DNA of 64,000 nucleotides from Bacteroidales bacterium (GCA_016934395.1 JAFGSZ010000013.1:62001-126000), one strand, 5' to 3'. Shown: positions 9,284-18,759, counted from the stretch's first letter. The notes: a model not told the origin generated them from the sequence alone. A program made the numbers and translations.

Positions 9284-9379
9284 AACAGGGCAATAACAAT
9301 CGATTTATTTTCACAACCAATGGTTGTGTCTCCTATCCCCTCATTCGTAAATAAACCAATCGCTACTGCCCTGAAATCT
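9275..9379 (-). ncRNA. Candidate small structured RNA, minus strand
   Basis: A 23-base arm at 9286-9308 pairs with 9351-9373. On the plus strand five positions are A-C or C-A mismatches. On the minus strand all five become G-U wobbles, so a minus-strand RNA would fold into an unbroken stem. An inner hairpin, CACAACC/GGTTGTG (9312-9328), lies within the loop. On the minus strand the stem runs into TTTTAATTTTTG (9285-9274), a terminator-like tail. TAGTTTTG (9393-9386), a Bacteroidota -7-like box (TAnnTTTG), lies a few bases before the stem, but no -33 box was found. No matching RNA family was recognised. Confidence 0.35.
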
Positions 9380-9522
9380 AATCAACAAAACTATATGTTA
9401 TCTCACCACCGGAGCTGCTGCTTCAATAGAATACAAGTTTATCTTATATCTAATACTATGTAGTTTTTTTGTCTATTATTTTAGTCGGTTACAATTAATA
9501 TTTCATACATATATTTTATTTT

Positions 9523-9558
9523 TTTTTCATTTTTTCATTTTTTCATTTTTTCATTTTT
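9523..9558. repeat. 8-bp tandem repeat (CATTTTTT)
   Basis: Cytosines at 9528, 9536, 9544 and 9552 are exactly 8 bases apart, giving three full CATTTTTT units plus a partial one. The tract lies 65-95 bases upstream of the Nramp-like start, in its probable promoter region. The rest of the 9284-9622 gap holds the candidate ncRNA and AT-rich sequence. Confidence 0.85.
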
Positions 9559-9622
9559 ATATCTGAATATTAATGTAATCTATTATTTTAGCAGTAAATA
9601 CTTAATTTGTAAATCCCAACGG

Positions 9623-11029
9623 ATGACTTCTGACTCCCCGGATACATTCTCCAAACCACCAAAAGGTTTGGCAATTTTATTATTAGTAGGCCCTTCAATA
9701 GTCTGGTGTTCAGAATATATTGGTTCAGGTGAGGTAATATTAGCTACACGTACCGGTGCAATATTAGGCACCTCAGTAATCTGGGCAGTAGTGTTCGGCA
9801 TTTTCCTGAAATTCTGGATTGGGATGAGCGGCGCCCGGTATACAGTGGCAACAGGTGAGGGAATGATCGATATGATTAGCAGAATACCCGGCCCAAAAAA
9901 CTGGGGAGTTTGGATCACCCTGGTTGCTCAGACCGCTACTGCGGCCATCGCCATTGGATCAATAGCCTCAGCAGCCGGAATATTTTTAAGCAGCATACTT
10001 CCCATTCCTCCAAAAATTGCCGGCTGGTCTATTACCATATTTGCAGTAATAGTATCCTGGTCGGGAAAATTTAACTGGCTCAAAATTATAATGAGCATGT
10101 TTGTTCTCGTGGTAATTGCCGGAGTAATTTTTGTTTCATTTCATGTATTTCCGGGATGGGTAATTTTCTTTAAAGGACTTATTCCAAAAGCAGCGGAAGT
10201 ACCCTTATGGGCAATAGAAAAAGGTATTGACACCAATCCATGGAAAGAGGTATTACCTTTACTGGGTTGGGGTGCAGGAGGTTTCGCCAGTCAGGTTTGG
10301 TATTCATATTGGGTAATGGGTGCCGGTTATGGAATGGCTAAAAAGGACACATTTGGAAAATCTGCAGATCTGGCCGCATTAAAAAAAGTAAATGTTACAC
10401 AGGCAAAAGATATTAAAGGCTGGTTCAGGGTAGTATATTCGGATGCAACTGTAGCGATGATTATCGGAGTATTTGTAACGCTTGGATTTTTAATAGCAGG
10501 TGCAGGTATTCTTGGACCCAGGCAGCTTGCACCAGACGGGGAAAAAGTAGCCATTCAACTCTCTGAAATTTTTTCGTCACATTGGGGAAAATTCGGTGGA
10601 ATGCTATTTATGATTGGTGGATCGGCAGCGCTTATTTCCACCCAGATTGGCCAGTTGGCAGGTTGGCCCCGATTGCTGGCTGATTCATTCAGAATCTGTA
10701 TTCCTTCTTTCGGCAAAAAACTGAAGTGGAAAGTTCAGTTTCGTCTTTTCCTGATTTTTTTCTTTTTATCGAATATGATTATTGTCTATTCTCTTGGTTA
10801 TAAACCCGTAGTCCTGGTAAAACTCGGGGCTGTTTTAGATGGTTTGCTGCTTACTCCGTTGCAGGCAATATGGCTTATCGTGGGTCTTTATTTTGTAATG
10901 CCGAAATTTTATTCAACAGAAACCTGGAGAATTATTAAACCCCATTGGATATTTGCTGCAGGTTTAATTATAGCATTTATTGTATTCGGATATTTTTGTA
11001 TTTTCCAGTTACCCTATATTTTTAACTAA
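9623..11029 (+). CDS. Divergent Nramp-family metal transporter-like protein
   Basis: A 468-residue polytopic membrane protein with about 11 hydrophobic segments and the LeuT/Nramp-like order of helices. In the first helix, where Nramp proteins carry the metal-binding DPGN motif, the sequence reads EYIGSGEVI (residues about 31-39). In the region of helix 6 the usual MPH motif is replaced by GWGAGGFASQVWYSYW (about 215-230). It therefore belongs to an uncharacterised branch of the superfamily; a classical Mn2+/Fe2+ uptake role should not be assumed. The start ATG at 9623 is followed by a short polar N-terminus. Upstream is a short tandem repeat; no partner gene is present. Confidence 0.75.
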   Translation: MTSDSPDTFSKPPKGLAILLLVGPSIVWCSEYIGSGEVILATRTGAILGTSVIWAVVFGIFLKFWIGMSGARYTVATGEGMIDMISRIPGPKNWGVWITLVAQTATAAIAIGSIASAAGIFLSSILPIPPKIAGWSITIFAVIVSWSGKFNWLKIIMSMFVLVVIAGVIFVSFHVFPGWVIFFKGLIPKAAEVPLWAIEKGIDTNPWKEVLPLLGWGAGGFASQVWYSYWVMGAGYGMAKKDTFGKSADLAALKKVNVTQAKDIKGWFRVVYSDATVAMIIGVFVTLGFLIAGAGILGPRQLAPDGEKVAIQLSEIFSSHWGKFGGMLFMIGGSAALISTQIGQLAGWPRLLADSFRICIPSFGKKLKWKVQFRLFLIFFFLSNMIIVYSLGYKPVVLVKLGAVLDGLLLTPLQAIWLIVGLYFVMPKFYSTETWRIIKPHWIFAAGLIIAFIVFGYFCIFQLPYIFN

Positions 11030-11114
11030 TTGTTGTCCCGGAAAAAATTAGCCTGCTTCTGATTTTAAGGGATAATAATACCCACTGCTAAAATTAATAT
11101 CATGTAATCTTATT

Positions 11115-11146
11115 AGAAAAAAGGCCCCTGTTTGCACAGGAACCTT
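11115..11146 (-). terminator. Terminator for the S9 peptidase gene
   Basis: AAGG-CC-CCTGT (11121-11131) pairs with ACAGG-AA-CCTT (11136-11146). Read on the minus strand the stem is followed by T6 (11122-11117). It lies 30 bases after the stop codon at 11177. Confidence 0.75.
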
Positions 11147-11176
11147 ATTGTATTAAATCTTAAAAAGGGTGAACCG

Positions 11177-13069
11177 TTACTTAACCTCATCTTCATTTTT
11201 TAAGTACGTATCCAGAAAGGTAAGAATTTGACCGTACCCTTTAATTTCATTTTCTTTTTTAATGAATCCATGGCCTTCGTCCGGAAAAACTACATATTCT
11301 ACCGGCACATTGTTTTTCTTCACAGCTTCTACAATTTCATCAGATTCCACCTGTAATACCCTGGGATCATTAGCACCCTGAAGTACCATAATCGGATGTT
11401 TTACCTGGTCTGCATGGAACAAGGGAGAAATATTATACAGACGCACCGAGTCTTCGGTAAACGGATCTCCCAGTTCAGTATAAAGCGCTTCGCGAAATGA
11501 TTCCCAATATGGCGGGATGGATTTAAGTGTCCGCAACCAATTGGTCACACCAAAAATGTTAACACCTACTTTAAATTCGTCCGGAACAAAAGTCATTGCT
11601 GCCATAGTCATGTAACCACCATAACTGCCACCAATTATTCCAATGTTATCTGCATCTATATATTTTTGTGTTTGTAACCATTTTTTGCCCCAAACGCAGT
11701 CTTTTAAGTCTTTTTCTCCGTGGTTTTTATCATCCATTTTATAAAAGGTTTTGCCATAACCACTGCTACCCCGATTGTTTACAGCAAGAACAGCATAACC
11801 ATGATTGACCAGGTACTGGATTAATGAAAAATACCCTACCCGGGATTGACCACCGGGGCCGCCATGTACCCAAACCAAAGCCGGGACTTTATTTTTCCTG
11901 GAAGCCATCAATGGTTTATAAAATATAGCAGGAATCTCAAGGCTGTCAAATGACAAATAGCGCACTACTTCAGCCGATACCAGGTCATCCGGATTTAATT
12001 CCGGATTTAATGTTTCTGTAAGTTTTTTAAGATCTTTTGTTTCAAAATTATAAACATAAAGATTACTGGGTGCTTTTGAGGTACCAACAGTTAAACGCAT
12101 CAGTTTTTCACTGTCCGAAATATTTACAGCCACAACATTGCCATCTTCTATCTGAGGGAAATTTACATTTTCTCCCGTAATGATATCTTTAATAATCAGC
12201 GTATTTTTCCCGTCTTCATTAATCGCTATTACCCTGTACTTTTCATTTTCGCTCACATAGCTGTACATTACATCCCAATTGGTTTCAAACAGGGTTTCCT
12301 TATTAGCCGAAGCAATTTCGTATTGTACGAGGTAAGCAAATTCTTTTCCCACATCGGTAATGAAGAAAAAATAGTTCCCATCATTACTAAAACCAGAACT
12401 GCCGTAACTGCCAGGATTTTCAGGATCTGAAATTTCTGTTGTTACTCCTGTTGACCGATTGTATAAATACAAACGATCTTCACTTGTAGTGATTGATTTT
12501 TGCAGGGCCAGTATATTTTCATCATCCGATATACCCGATAAATTTAATCCTTCATCATTCTGATAAATCATTTCCGGTACCCATTCGCCGATACGCATTT
12601 TATAAAAGTCAAAGAATTGCGGATTTCGTTTGTTAGACATAAAGTACATAAATTGTTTGTCTTTACTCCAACCTGCAAAACTTGCCTTTTCAGTTTCCCC
12701 CGGAGTGAGGTCGGCAGATGTTCCGTCATCATTCAATAAATAGATATGATCAATCTCATTTCCCCCTTTATCGGCGGAATATAGCACCTGATTGGTTCCG
12801 GGAACATAATCCACAGCAAAAAATGACTCAACTGTAGAATGCGTAATTTGCTTCTTAGTACCCTCTGCAATATTAATTTCATAGACATTAAATATTCCGG
12901 ATTCATCACTGCTAATAAGTAATTTAGATTCATCAGGAGAAAATGAGCCACCCCCGATCCGAATATTCTTATAGAATTGTTCGATTGAGTATTGAGGAAC
13001 TTCTTTTTGCGGAGCCTTGTCGCATGAAAGCAACACAGCAAAACTTAGTAAAATGATTAATATTCGCAT
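11177..13069 (-). CDS. S9 family prolyl oligopeptidase-like peptidase, lipoprotein
   Basis: I place the start at the ATG at 13069, giving MRILIILLSFAVLLSCDKAP with a clear lipobox (LLSC); the upstream extension to 13126 has no signal logic. The mature protein (about 615 residues) has an N-terminal beta-propeller built from repeated blades (SPDESKLLISSDESG, WSKDKQFMYFMSNKR and others) and a C-terminal alpha/beta-hydrolase domain. Catalytic residues are visible: Ser in GGSYGG, Asp in GANDPRV, His in DEGHGF. The oxyanion-region HGGPGGQ is also present. The family cleaves short peptides, often after proline or acylated residues; here it probably acts in the periplasm in peptide use. Confidence 0.9.
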   Translation of the reverse strand: MRILIILLSFAVLLSCDKAPQKEVPQYSIEQFYKNIRIGGGSFSPDESKLLISSDESGIFNVYEINIAEGTKKQITHSTVESFFAVDYVPGTNQVLYSADKGGNEIDHIYLLNDDGTSADLTPGETEKASFAGWSKDKQFMYFMSNKRNPQFFDFYKMRIGEWVPEMIYQNDEGLNLSGISDDENILALQKSITTSEDRLYLYNRSTGVTTEISDPENPGSYGSSGFSNDGNYFFFITDVGKEFAYLVQYEIASANKETLFETNWDVMYSYVSENEKYRVIAINEDGKNTLIIKDIITGENVNFPQIEDGNVVAVNISDSEKLMRLTVGTSKAPSNLYVYNFETKDLKKLTETLNPELNPDDLVSAEVVRYLSFDSLEIPAIFYKPLMASRKNKVPALVWVHGGPGGQSRVGYFSLIQYLVNHGYAVLAVNNRGSSGYGKTFYKMDDKNHGEKDLKDCVWGKKWLQTQKYIDADNIGIIGGSYGGYMTMAAMTFVPDEFKVGVNIFGVTNWLRTLKSIPPYWESFREALYTELGDPFTEDSVRLYNISPLFHADQVKHPIMVLQGANDPRVLQVESDEIVEAVKKNNVPVEYVVFPDEGHGFIKKENEIKGYGQILTFLDTYLKNEDEVK

Positions 13070-13182
13070 AATTTTAAAGTTTGGTTGTATAATAAGTAAC
13101 ATATATTCTAAATATTTCCTGATCAATCAAAAATACCGAAATACAATAAAAATTGCCCGTATTTTAACAATTTTCATAAATT

Positions 13183-15861
13183 TTACTTTAAGGCTACATC
13201 TTTATTTTTCAGATTTAATTTATCAAACTTCAGCATATTCCTATGGTGCCCATTGTACTTCATATCAACGGTATGACAAACCTTACAATTATTTTGTGTG
13301 GCAATACTCCCAGCTATACCCTGATATTGCAAAGGTTGCATATTATCCCGATCTCTGCCGTATTTATTTATTGCCGGATAAATGGCATGGGGCGAACCAT
13401 GGCATGCAGCGCAATAAACGCCGTTATTATCAACAGTATTCCGGTAAAGTGCTGCTCCTCCCGGAACCCAGTTATTAAACCCATTTACGCCCTTTCCTTC
13501 TTCCCTGATATTAAAATTTCCATGACATGCTTTACAATCCGGTTCCATCAACCAGGGCATTCTTGGGTTGACTTCAGCCTGTGTAGCGACTTTTCTCGGA
13601 GACAGGTTAGCCAGTAATTTATCTGCAGCCGGTTTCTTTTTAATTTTTTCATTTTTTACTAAAGCTACTGCATGATCTTCAATGGTTCCATGGCAATGCA
13701 CACAATTTAAACCGCGTGTATTATGTCGCCCCCGGCTGCAGGAAGTATTACCCAGAACACGTGCCGGATGACATAAAGCACAGGCATCGGCATCCATATC
13801 GGGAAGCACCTGGGCATGAAAACCGTGAACGGCTGATGAAAAATTTAAAATAGTTGGATTTCCCGGTGCACCAAGTGCGGGATCTTCATGGCAAGACTGG
13901 CATAAGGCAGGTTTCCCGTTAAGCGCGTTATTAAGCAGACTTGTCTTATTCATCCTGTCGTGAACCCTGAGAATATTTATTGCCGTTTCTTCAGAAAAAC
14001 CAGAAATATTATTCACCCTCCATGCTCCTCCATGGCAGTTTCTGCATCCCATTTCCGTTGAAGTAGGTGTAATAGCGCGTGTTTCTGCCAGTTTATTCCT
14101 ATTATTGTCTATGGCCCTTATAGTAAATGAAGGATAAGGATTGTACGTATTGTTGTCGTTATAAGCAGTTACCGGTATATATTCCGCCATAAAAGCCCCC
14201 TTGTTTTCATTAAATTTAAGCGATCCGGATATGCCATTTCCTGCTAATCCATAACCTTCCTGAAATTTGGCACCATAAACTATTTCCGAATATTGCCAGA
14301 AATCCACATGGTTCTGTGGGTTTCTGAATCCTTCTTCTACTTCATATTCAAGAGTTACATTTGTATTTATAATTTCAGGACGCTCTCCCCGTTTAATTAG
14401 CTGTGCATATAATGTATTGGCCGGTGGGAGAAAAGAAAAATATTTATCGTTATCAGAAACACAATGCATCCCCAGATCGTTCCATACCAGAAGAACGTAC
14501 TTGTCTTTCCGGCTGTTAAATTCAGATGGTTTGGATTCCAGGGATTGCACATTTACTATCTCTTCTTTGGGAGCAGGCTTACCGTGAACACTACGCAAAA
14601 TATAAGCTGAAAGCGCAGCTTTTTCATCCTCCGTTCCGAAAAATCCGGGCATATAATTATTTATTTTGTTCAATCCACTAAGTTTAGCTATCAATCCTCT
14701 TTCAGTAAAATACAAGGTTTTATTAAAAATCTGGTTCCTTCCCGTTAGCGTATGACAGGAACTGCATTCAAGTGAAAAAATTTCTTTTCCGTCATTCAAT
14801 AATTTCTCACCAGGATTTATATTTTCATTTGAAATCCATTTTGCAGTATTTAAAATCCCTTCTTTGTTTATGGCGTCCGTATTACTTTTATAAATGGAAT
14901 TTGAATACAAGTATTGGTTAATCAGATAAGGCCTGCGTGCGAATTCGCGAATATATTCAAAGCCCCCGAACCATATAAGTCCTACTAAAATAAACAAAAC
15001 GGTGGCCATCTTTCGAACAGTATTTGGAAACCGGATAACAAAAAACACAGCAAGAATAAAAATCAGGATGGACGCATAAACAAATATATTGATTGCTTTA
15101 ATCGCTTCAGCGTTCGAAACCAGAAGGTTGTCAAGCGATGTTTCGGGAACTATTTTAAAATACCAGAATCCACTCAGAAGAATTAGTATAAATGGTAAAT
15201 AGATCCATTTTAGACAGTAATTCACCAATGTATCCCATATTGGGGTATTCTTATTGGATAAAGAGGTAAGCATCCCAAAAATGCCGGCTATAAACAATGC
15301 AATACCGGTTCGGAAGAATAAAGAAGGAAAAAATCCGGGATTAAAAAAGCCATGCCAGAAATTTTGTGTTTCGAGCCATTTACCGGGAGTAAGCATAAAA
15401 GATAAAATTCCATTAATAACAAACAGGCTGAGCCAGGCAAATATAAAATAGAACCATCCGATGGCAAGATGTGATTTGGAATCCATTTTGCCAAAGCGAT
15501 TATGGTAAATCAACAGGGCAATAATTTCTCCGGTAAAAAACACCCATTCAGTGGCCCAACCAAAAACAAAATTATGAATTAACGAAGAGGTACCTGCCGG
15601 ATTCACAAGCGATATTATAAACCAGATACCCACACCGGAAACACCACCGAAAACCAAAGTCAGTAAAAGGAAAAATTTTGTGTGAGACTGCACATAAGCC
15701 AGAAGTGCAGGATTATTTGTCCTCAGGGCTTTTCTTTCCGTTAACACAAGGAATAATCCCCCGCCAACAGCAAAGTGGGCAACAAAAGCATGGAGTATAG
15801 CAATGATGGCTATTAAAGTACCACCGGTTATTGAATGCAATTCCCAGATTGGATAATTCAT
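13183..15861 (-). CDS. Cytochrome bd-like membrane core fused to an octahaem cytochrome c
   Basis: An 892-residue fusion. Residues 1-305 contain about eight membrane helices resembling cytochrome bd oxidase subunit I: AILHAFVAHFAVGG (His24 and His29) and WATEWVFFTGEIIAL (Glu105 and Glu112) look like haem and proton-path positions, by analogy only. The periplasmic remainder has eight CXXCH haem c sites at 366, 606, 654, 694, 720, 776, 817 and 859. The first lies in a mono-haem domain with a possible Met404 ligand; a haem-free stretch (about 450-600) separates it from seven clustered sites. It shares a one-base junction with the upstream polytopic gene, so the two probably form one complex. Quinol or O2 chemistry, or electron export to a periplasmic acceptor, is inference. 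Confidence 0.8.
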   Translation of the reverse strand: MNYPIWELHSITGGTLIAIIAILHAFVAHFAVGGGLFLVLTERKALRTNNPALLAYVQSHTKFFLLLTLVFGGVSGVGIWFIISLVNPAGTSSLIHNFVFGWATEWVFFTGEIIALLIYHNRFGKMDSKSHLAIGWFYFIFAWLSLFVINGILSFMLTPGKWLETQNFWHGFFNPGFFPSLFFRTGIALFIAGIFGMLTSLSNKNTPIWDTLVNYCLKWIYLPFILILLSGFWYFKIVPETSLDNLLVSNAEAIKAINIFVYASILIFILAVFFVIRFPNTVRKMATVLFILVGLIWFGGFEYIREFARRPYLINQYLYSNSIYKSNTDAINKEGILNTAKWISNENINPGEKLLNDGKEIFSLECSSCHTLTGRNQIFNKTLYFTERGLIAKLSGLNKINNYMPGFFGTEDEKAALSAYILRSVHGKPAPKEEIVNVQSLESKPSEFNSRKDKYVLLVWNDLGMHCVSDNDKYFSFLPPANTLYAQLIKRGERPEIINTNVTLEYEVEEGFRNPQNHVDFWQYSEIVYGAKFQEGYGLAGNGISGSLKFNENKGAFMAEYIPVTAYNDNNTYNPYPSFTIRAIDNNRNKLAETRAITPTSTEMGCRNCHGGAWRVNNISGFSEETAINILRVHDRMNKTSLLNNALNGKPALCQSCHEDPALGAPGNPTILNFSSAVHGFHAQVLPDMDADACALCHPARVLGNTSCSRGRHNTRGLNCVHCHGTIEDHAVALVKNEKIKKKPAADKLLANLSPRKVATQAEVNPRMPWLMEPDCKACHGNFNIREEGKGVNGFNNWVPGGAALYRNTVDNNGVYCAACHGSPHAIYPAINKYGRDRDNMQPLQYQGIAGSIATQNNCKVCHTVDMKYNGHHRNMLKFDKLNLKNKDVALK

Positions 15862-15862
15862 T

Positions 15863-16909
15863 TTATTGCTTTTTTGAAGATGTTATTAATCGGATCATAT
15901 AATACACGCTGGCTATTCCAATAATAAAAGCGCCAAGGAATAAAATCAGGGAGCCGTATTTTCCAGAAATTTCAAGGTCAGACAACCGGAATACTTCACC
16001 GAGATAAAATTTTCTTAACAGATCTCGGATTAAAATCATAAGGATTAGGATCAACAATATTCCCGAAATGGTGTACCTGAAATTTTGCCTGAAGCTATAA
16101 ATCAGAGTTGGTATTAATAATAGTACCGCGATGCCCAGAAGTATTGTGGCCAATCCGTTTCTCCCCAAAAACATCCAGGTAATTTTTCCCGGAAGGACTA
16201 ATAAAAACCATACTCCGACAGCAATTTGCACAAGGGTGGCATATGAAAAAATTTTTAACCCGCTATTAATTTCCTGATTGCGAAGCTCTTTATCACTTTT
16301 TTTATCAAAATAGGCGAACAAAGCTTTCCCTATTCCTGCAACCGCAATTGAGGCAACTATAAAATGAAGGTATCTTGGCCATAGTGTGGGTTCAGAAAAA
16401 TTAAGGTTCATGCCTCCGGTTGATCTGAAATATTTTCCCCAATCCTGCGGATGTAACATTAATGTAATATTATTCACATAGAGAAAAGCAATAACTAAAA
16501 GAATTAGCGTTGAAATAAAAAGGCCCGTTTTTGCTAGTACGGTTTTGCTGTTGATCTTATAAACAAAATAATAAGCTCCGTAATATGCAACTATCAGCAC
16601 CGGTATAATTAGTATCCATGGAACAGCCATAATAACCGAACTACTATAAAAAAACTGTCCGTAAAGCACCTGGATAAACAATAATGGCGGAACGCCAAAA
16701 TTAATAGTCAGCGCAATAAGAGTAGGAATTCCGGATGAAGCTTTGCTTATGGTTTTTCCCCGTATAACATCAATAAGGGTTAGCACGCTTCCACCAAGAA
16801 TAAAATTCACTAAAATAATATGAATTAAAAAGGTAAGAAGCAGCAAAACCTGAAACCATGACCAATGTACCGGAATCTGGTCAGCATGCGGAATAAGTTG
16901 CATTTCCAT
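15863..16909 (-). CDS. Polytopic membrane partner of the cytochrome fusion
   Basis: A 348-residue protein with about nine hydrophobic segments and no cysteine haem sites. It begins VHWSWFQVLLLLTFLIHIILVNFILGGS, where His residues in the first helix could be ligands. LYVNNITLMLHPQDWGKYF and RYLHFIVASIAVAG resemble the second subunit or N-terminal part of cytochrome bd-like complexes. It ends one base before the start of the octahaem fusion gene, implying cotranscription and a stable complex. I cannot assign it to CydB with confidence. Two in-frame starts (16909 and 16903) are possible; the first is used. Confidence 0.65.
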   Translation of the reverse strand: MEMQLIPHADQIPVHWSWFQVLLLLTFLIHIILVNFILGGSVLTLIDVIRGKTISKASSGIPTLIALTINFGVPPLLFIQVLYGQFFYSSSVIMAVPWILIIPVLIVAYYGAYYFVYKINSKTVLAKTGLFISTLILLVIAFLYVNNITLMLHPQDWGKYFRSTGGMNLNFSEPTLWPRYLHFIVASIAVAGIGKALFAYFDKKSDKELRNQEINSGLKIFSYATLVQIAVGVWFLLVLPGKITWMFLGRNGLATILLGIAVLLLIPTLIYSFRQNFRYTISGILLILILMILIRDLLRKFYLGEVFRLSDLEISGKYGSLILFLGAFIIGIASVYYMIRLITSSKKQ

Positions 16910-17042
16910 TTTATGTGGGTTGGTTAAATTTGGTATATATAAATCTAAAGAAAATTTCTAATATTACCTTACAAATTATGATTTTTTCTCTCATTATGAG
17001 GTTTTTATAGATAAAAAAAGGAGACTGATAATTCTAAAAACA

Positions 17043-17173
17043 GAGGGGGTCTAAAAAGAAGTTATTCCTCGCCAAGACGCCAAGACGTTAAGAGGTTAGT
17101 TGTTAATAACCAAACATTTGCGACTTAGCGGCTTTGCGAGAATTCTTTGTGTTCTGACTTTTTGGACAACCTC
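17043..17173. repeat. MITE-like imperfect inverted repeat (about 130 bp)
   Basis: The outer ends GAGGGGGTCTAAAAAG (17043 onward) and, in reverse complement, GAGGTTGTCCAAAAAG (from 17173 inward) match. The inner parts CCTCGCCAAGACGCC and TCTCGCAAAGCCGC also match as an inverted pair. It fills the middle of the 16910-17238 gap and encodes nothing. The 'gccaagacgccaagacg' style is typical of dispersed non-coding repeats; no transposase is nearby. Confidence 0.6.
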
Positions 17174-17238
17174 TTAGAAATTTTATTCTTAAGAGATAAT
17201 ACCTGAACGTTAAGGGTATAATGTATCAAGAATTGCAA

Positions 17239-18759
17239 CTAAGCCATAATTTCCAGCGGTATTTTCTCAGAGCTTGCAACGCGTCCTGATTTATCTACCG
17301 TTTTCATAGTATATTCATAAAATTTGCGATCATTCAAGGCATCAGAATAACTAAAAGGAACTTTTGTAGTTTGAGGTTTAAACGGGATATCAGTAACTTT
17401 TTGCCCGTCTCTCCATATTTCATACCTGTCAATAGGAGCATCGCCTGCATAGGCGGTATGCCAGCTGATCGATGCTTTTCGTTTATCTCCTTCAAGCTGC
17501 TGGGAGATTAAGATATTTTGAGGAGCAGTTAAAGGTTCTGTATCTTTCTGAAAATAATTGGTATTCCCTTCCTTGGCAATTTTTGCCATATTTTCAATTT
17601 CTTCACGGTCTGTTTGGGTAAGTGCATCAGGCATAATCTGTGCTGCTGCCATATTTTGGGTAAGCTGGCACGCTGCAGGATCATTACTGATCTGACCTAT
17701 CCCGATAATTGCCGTATGAATTCCCGGTGTAGTAAGGGAATATTCCACTAACCTGCGGCTTGATAATTCGCTGCTTCCAACAGTACGTACAACATGATCA
17801 GGCCGGTTGGACCATTCGGCAGGTTTTGTATACATGGCACCATCGGCAAATACTTTCATAGCTATAATTCCCATATTTTTTTCAGCGGCCACAGGAATTA
17901 CATTATGCTGCATATTAAATTTTCTTTTATCATTTGCATTGATTGCCACCAGCATAGCATCAATTAGATTATCTTTATCACGCTGAATCATATCCATCAT
18001 TAATGCAGGGTTATAATGTCCTGAAAAACCGATATGTCGCACAAGTTTTTCTTCCTTGGGATTTAGCCCTGTAAGATTTGTACCATCCCTGTAATCGCGC
18101 AGCGCAGCAAGTGCTCCAATGTTTTCAGCTTTAGGATCAGGATTATCAAGACCATCGTATAGCACTTCAAGTTCGGGCCAGGCTGAAAGGCTGTGGATAA
18201 GTACCATGTCCAGGTAAGCTCCCTGCGGGTAGTTCCCTTTGCCATCTCCAAAAACCTGGGAGAGCGATCGTTTCAGGTCATCAACAGTTTTTGTCCCCTG
18301 CATACCATTGGTCCAGTTATTCACACCGTCAATTTCATAGCCACCTTTGGCCCATCTTAAGTGAGTTTTACTGGTAAGAAAAATAGATCGCCGTTTCGTT
18401 TCATCATATCCAGATATACCCGGAATTAGATTTAATGTTTTAAACGCCATTCCGTAATTCATCTGGCTGGGCCCATATAGATTGGAGGTATCGTAGTAAT
18501 TAATTCCTTTATCAAAGGCTTTCAAAATAATTTTTACAGGGTCTACATCTTCAGGAGTCCATTGTATAGAAGCCTGACCTCCAAGTCCAAGAGTGGTAAC
18601 CTCAAAACCAAGTCTTCCAAAAGTCCGCATAAGCGGTTTTTCTGCCCGAACTGAGTTACAACCAATTATATAAGGAGCAACAGACAGACCAATCGCCGCT
18701 GATGAGGATGTTTTAATAAAATCGCGACGTGTTACATTGATATTTTTTTGTTTCGCCAT
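17239..18759 (-). CDS. Tat-exported aldo/keto reductase with C-terminal FN3-like domain
   Basis: A 506-residue protein. The N-terminus carries a twin-arginine signal (VTRRDFIKTSSSAAIG) and then a Cys in IIGCNS. The aldo/keto reductase barrel runs from about 43 to 400: FGRLGFEVTTLGLGG, the catalytic Asp/Tyr pair in YYDTSNLYGPS, Lys in LTSKTHLRW, and a long insertion around DDLKRSLSQVFGDGKGN. Residues about 410-506 (SISWHTAYAGDAPIDRYEIWRDG...) look like a fibronectin type III domain. Family members reduce carbonyls with NADPH; export suggests a bound cofactor and action on an extracytoplasmic sugar. No operon partner. Confidence 0.85.
   Translation of the reverse strand: MAKQKNINVTRRDFIKTSSSAAIGLSVAPYIIGCNSVRAEKPLMRTFGRLGFEVTTLGLGGQASIQWTPEDVDPVKIILKAFDKGINYYDTSNLYGPSQMNYGMAFKTLNLIPGISGYDETKRRSIFLTSKTHLRWAKGGYEIDGVNNWTNGMQGTKTVDDLKRSLSQVFGDGKGNYPQGAYLDMVLIHSLSAWPELEVLYDGLDNPDPKAENIGALAALRDYRDGTNLTGLNPKEEKLVRHIGFSGHYNPALMMDMIQRDKDNLIDAMLVAINANDKRKFNMQHNVIPVAAEKNMGIIAMKVFADGAMYTKPAEWSNRPDHVVRTVGSSELSSRRLVEYSLTTPGIHTAIIGIGQISNDPAACQLTQNMAAAQIMPDALTQTDREEIENMAKIAKEGNTNYFQKDTEPLTAPQNILISQQLEGDKRKASISWHTAYAGDAPIDRYEIWRDGQKVTDIPFKPQTTKVPFSYSDALNDRKFYEYTMKTVDKSGRVASSEKIPLEIMA

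Noticed and set aside
9523-9558. CRISPR-like repeat
   Set aside because: The unit is 8 bases with no spacers; it is a simple tandem repeat.
13017-13617. Plus-strand open frames (13017-13478 and 13243-13617)
   Set aside because: They lie antisense to the end of the octahaem cytochrome gene, which has clear CXXCH motifs; composition and lack of homology mark them as shadows.
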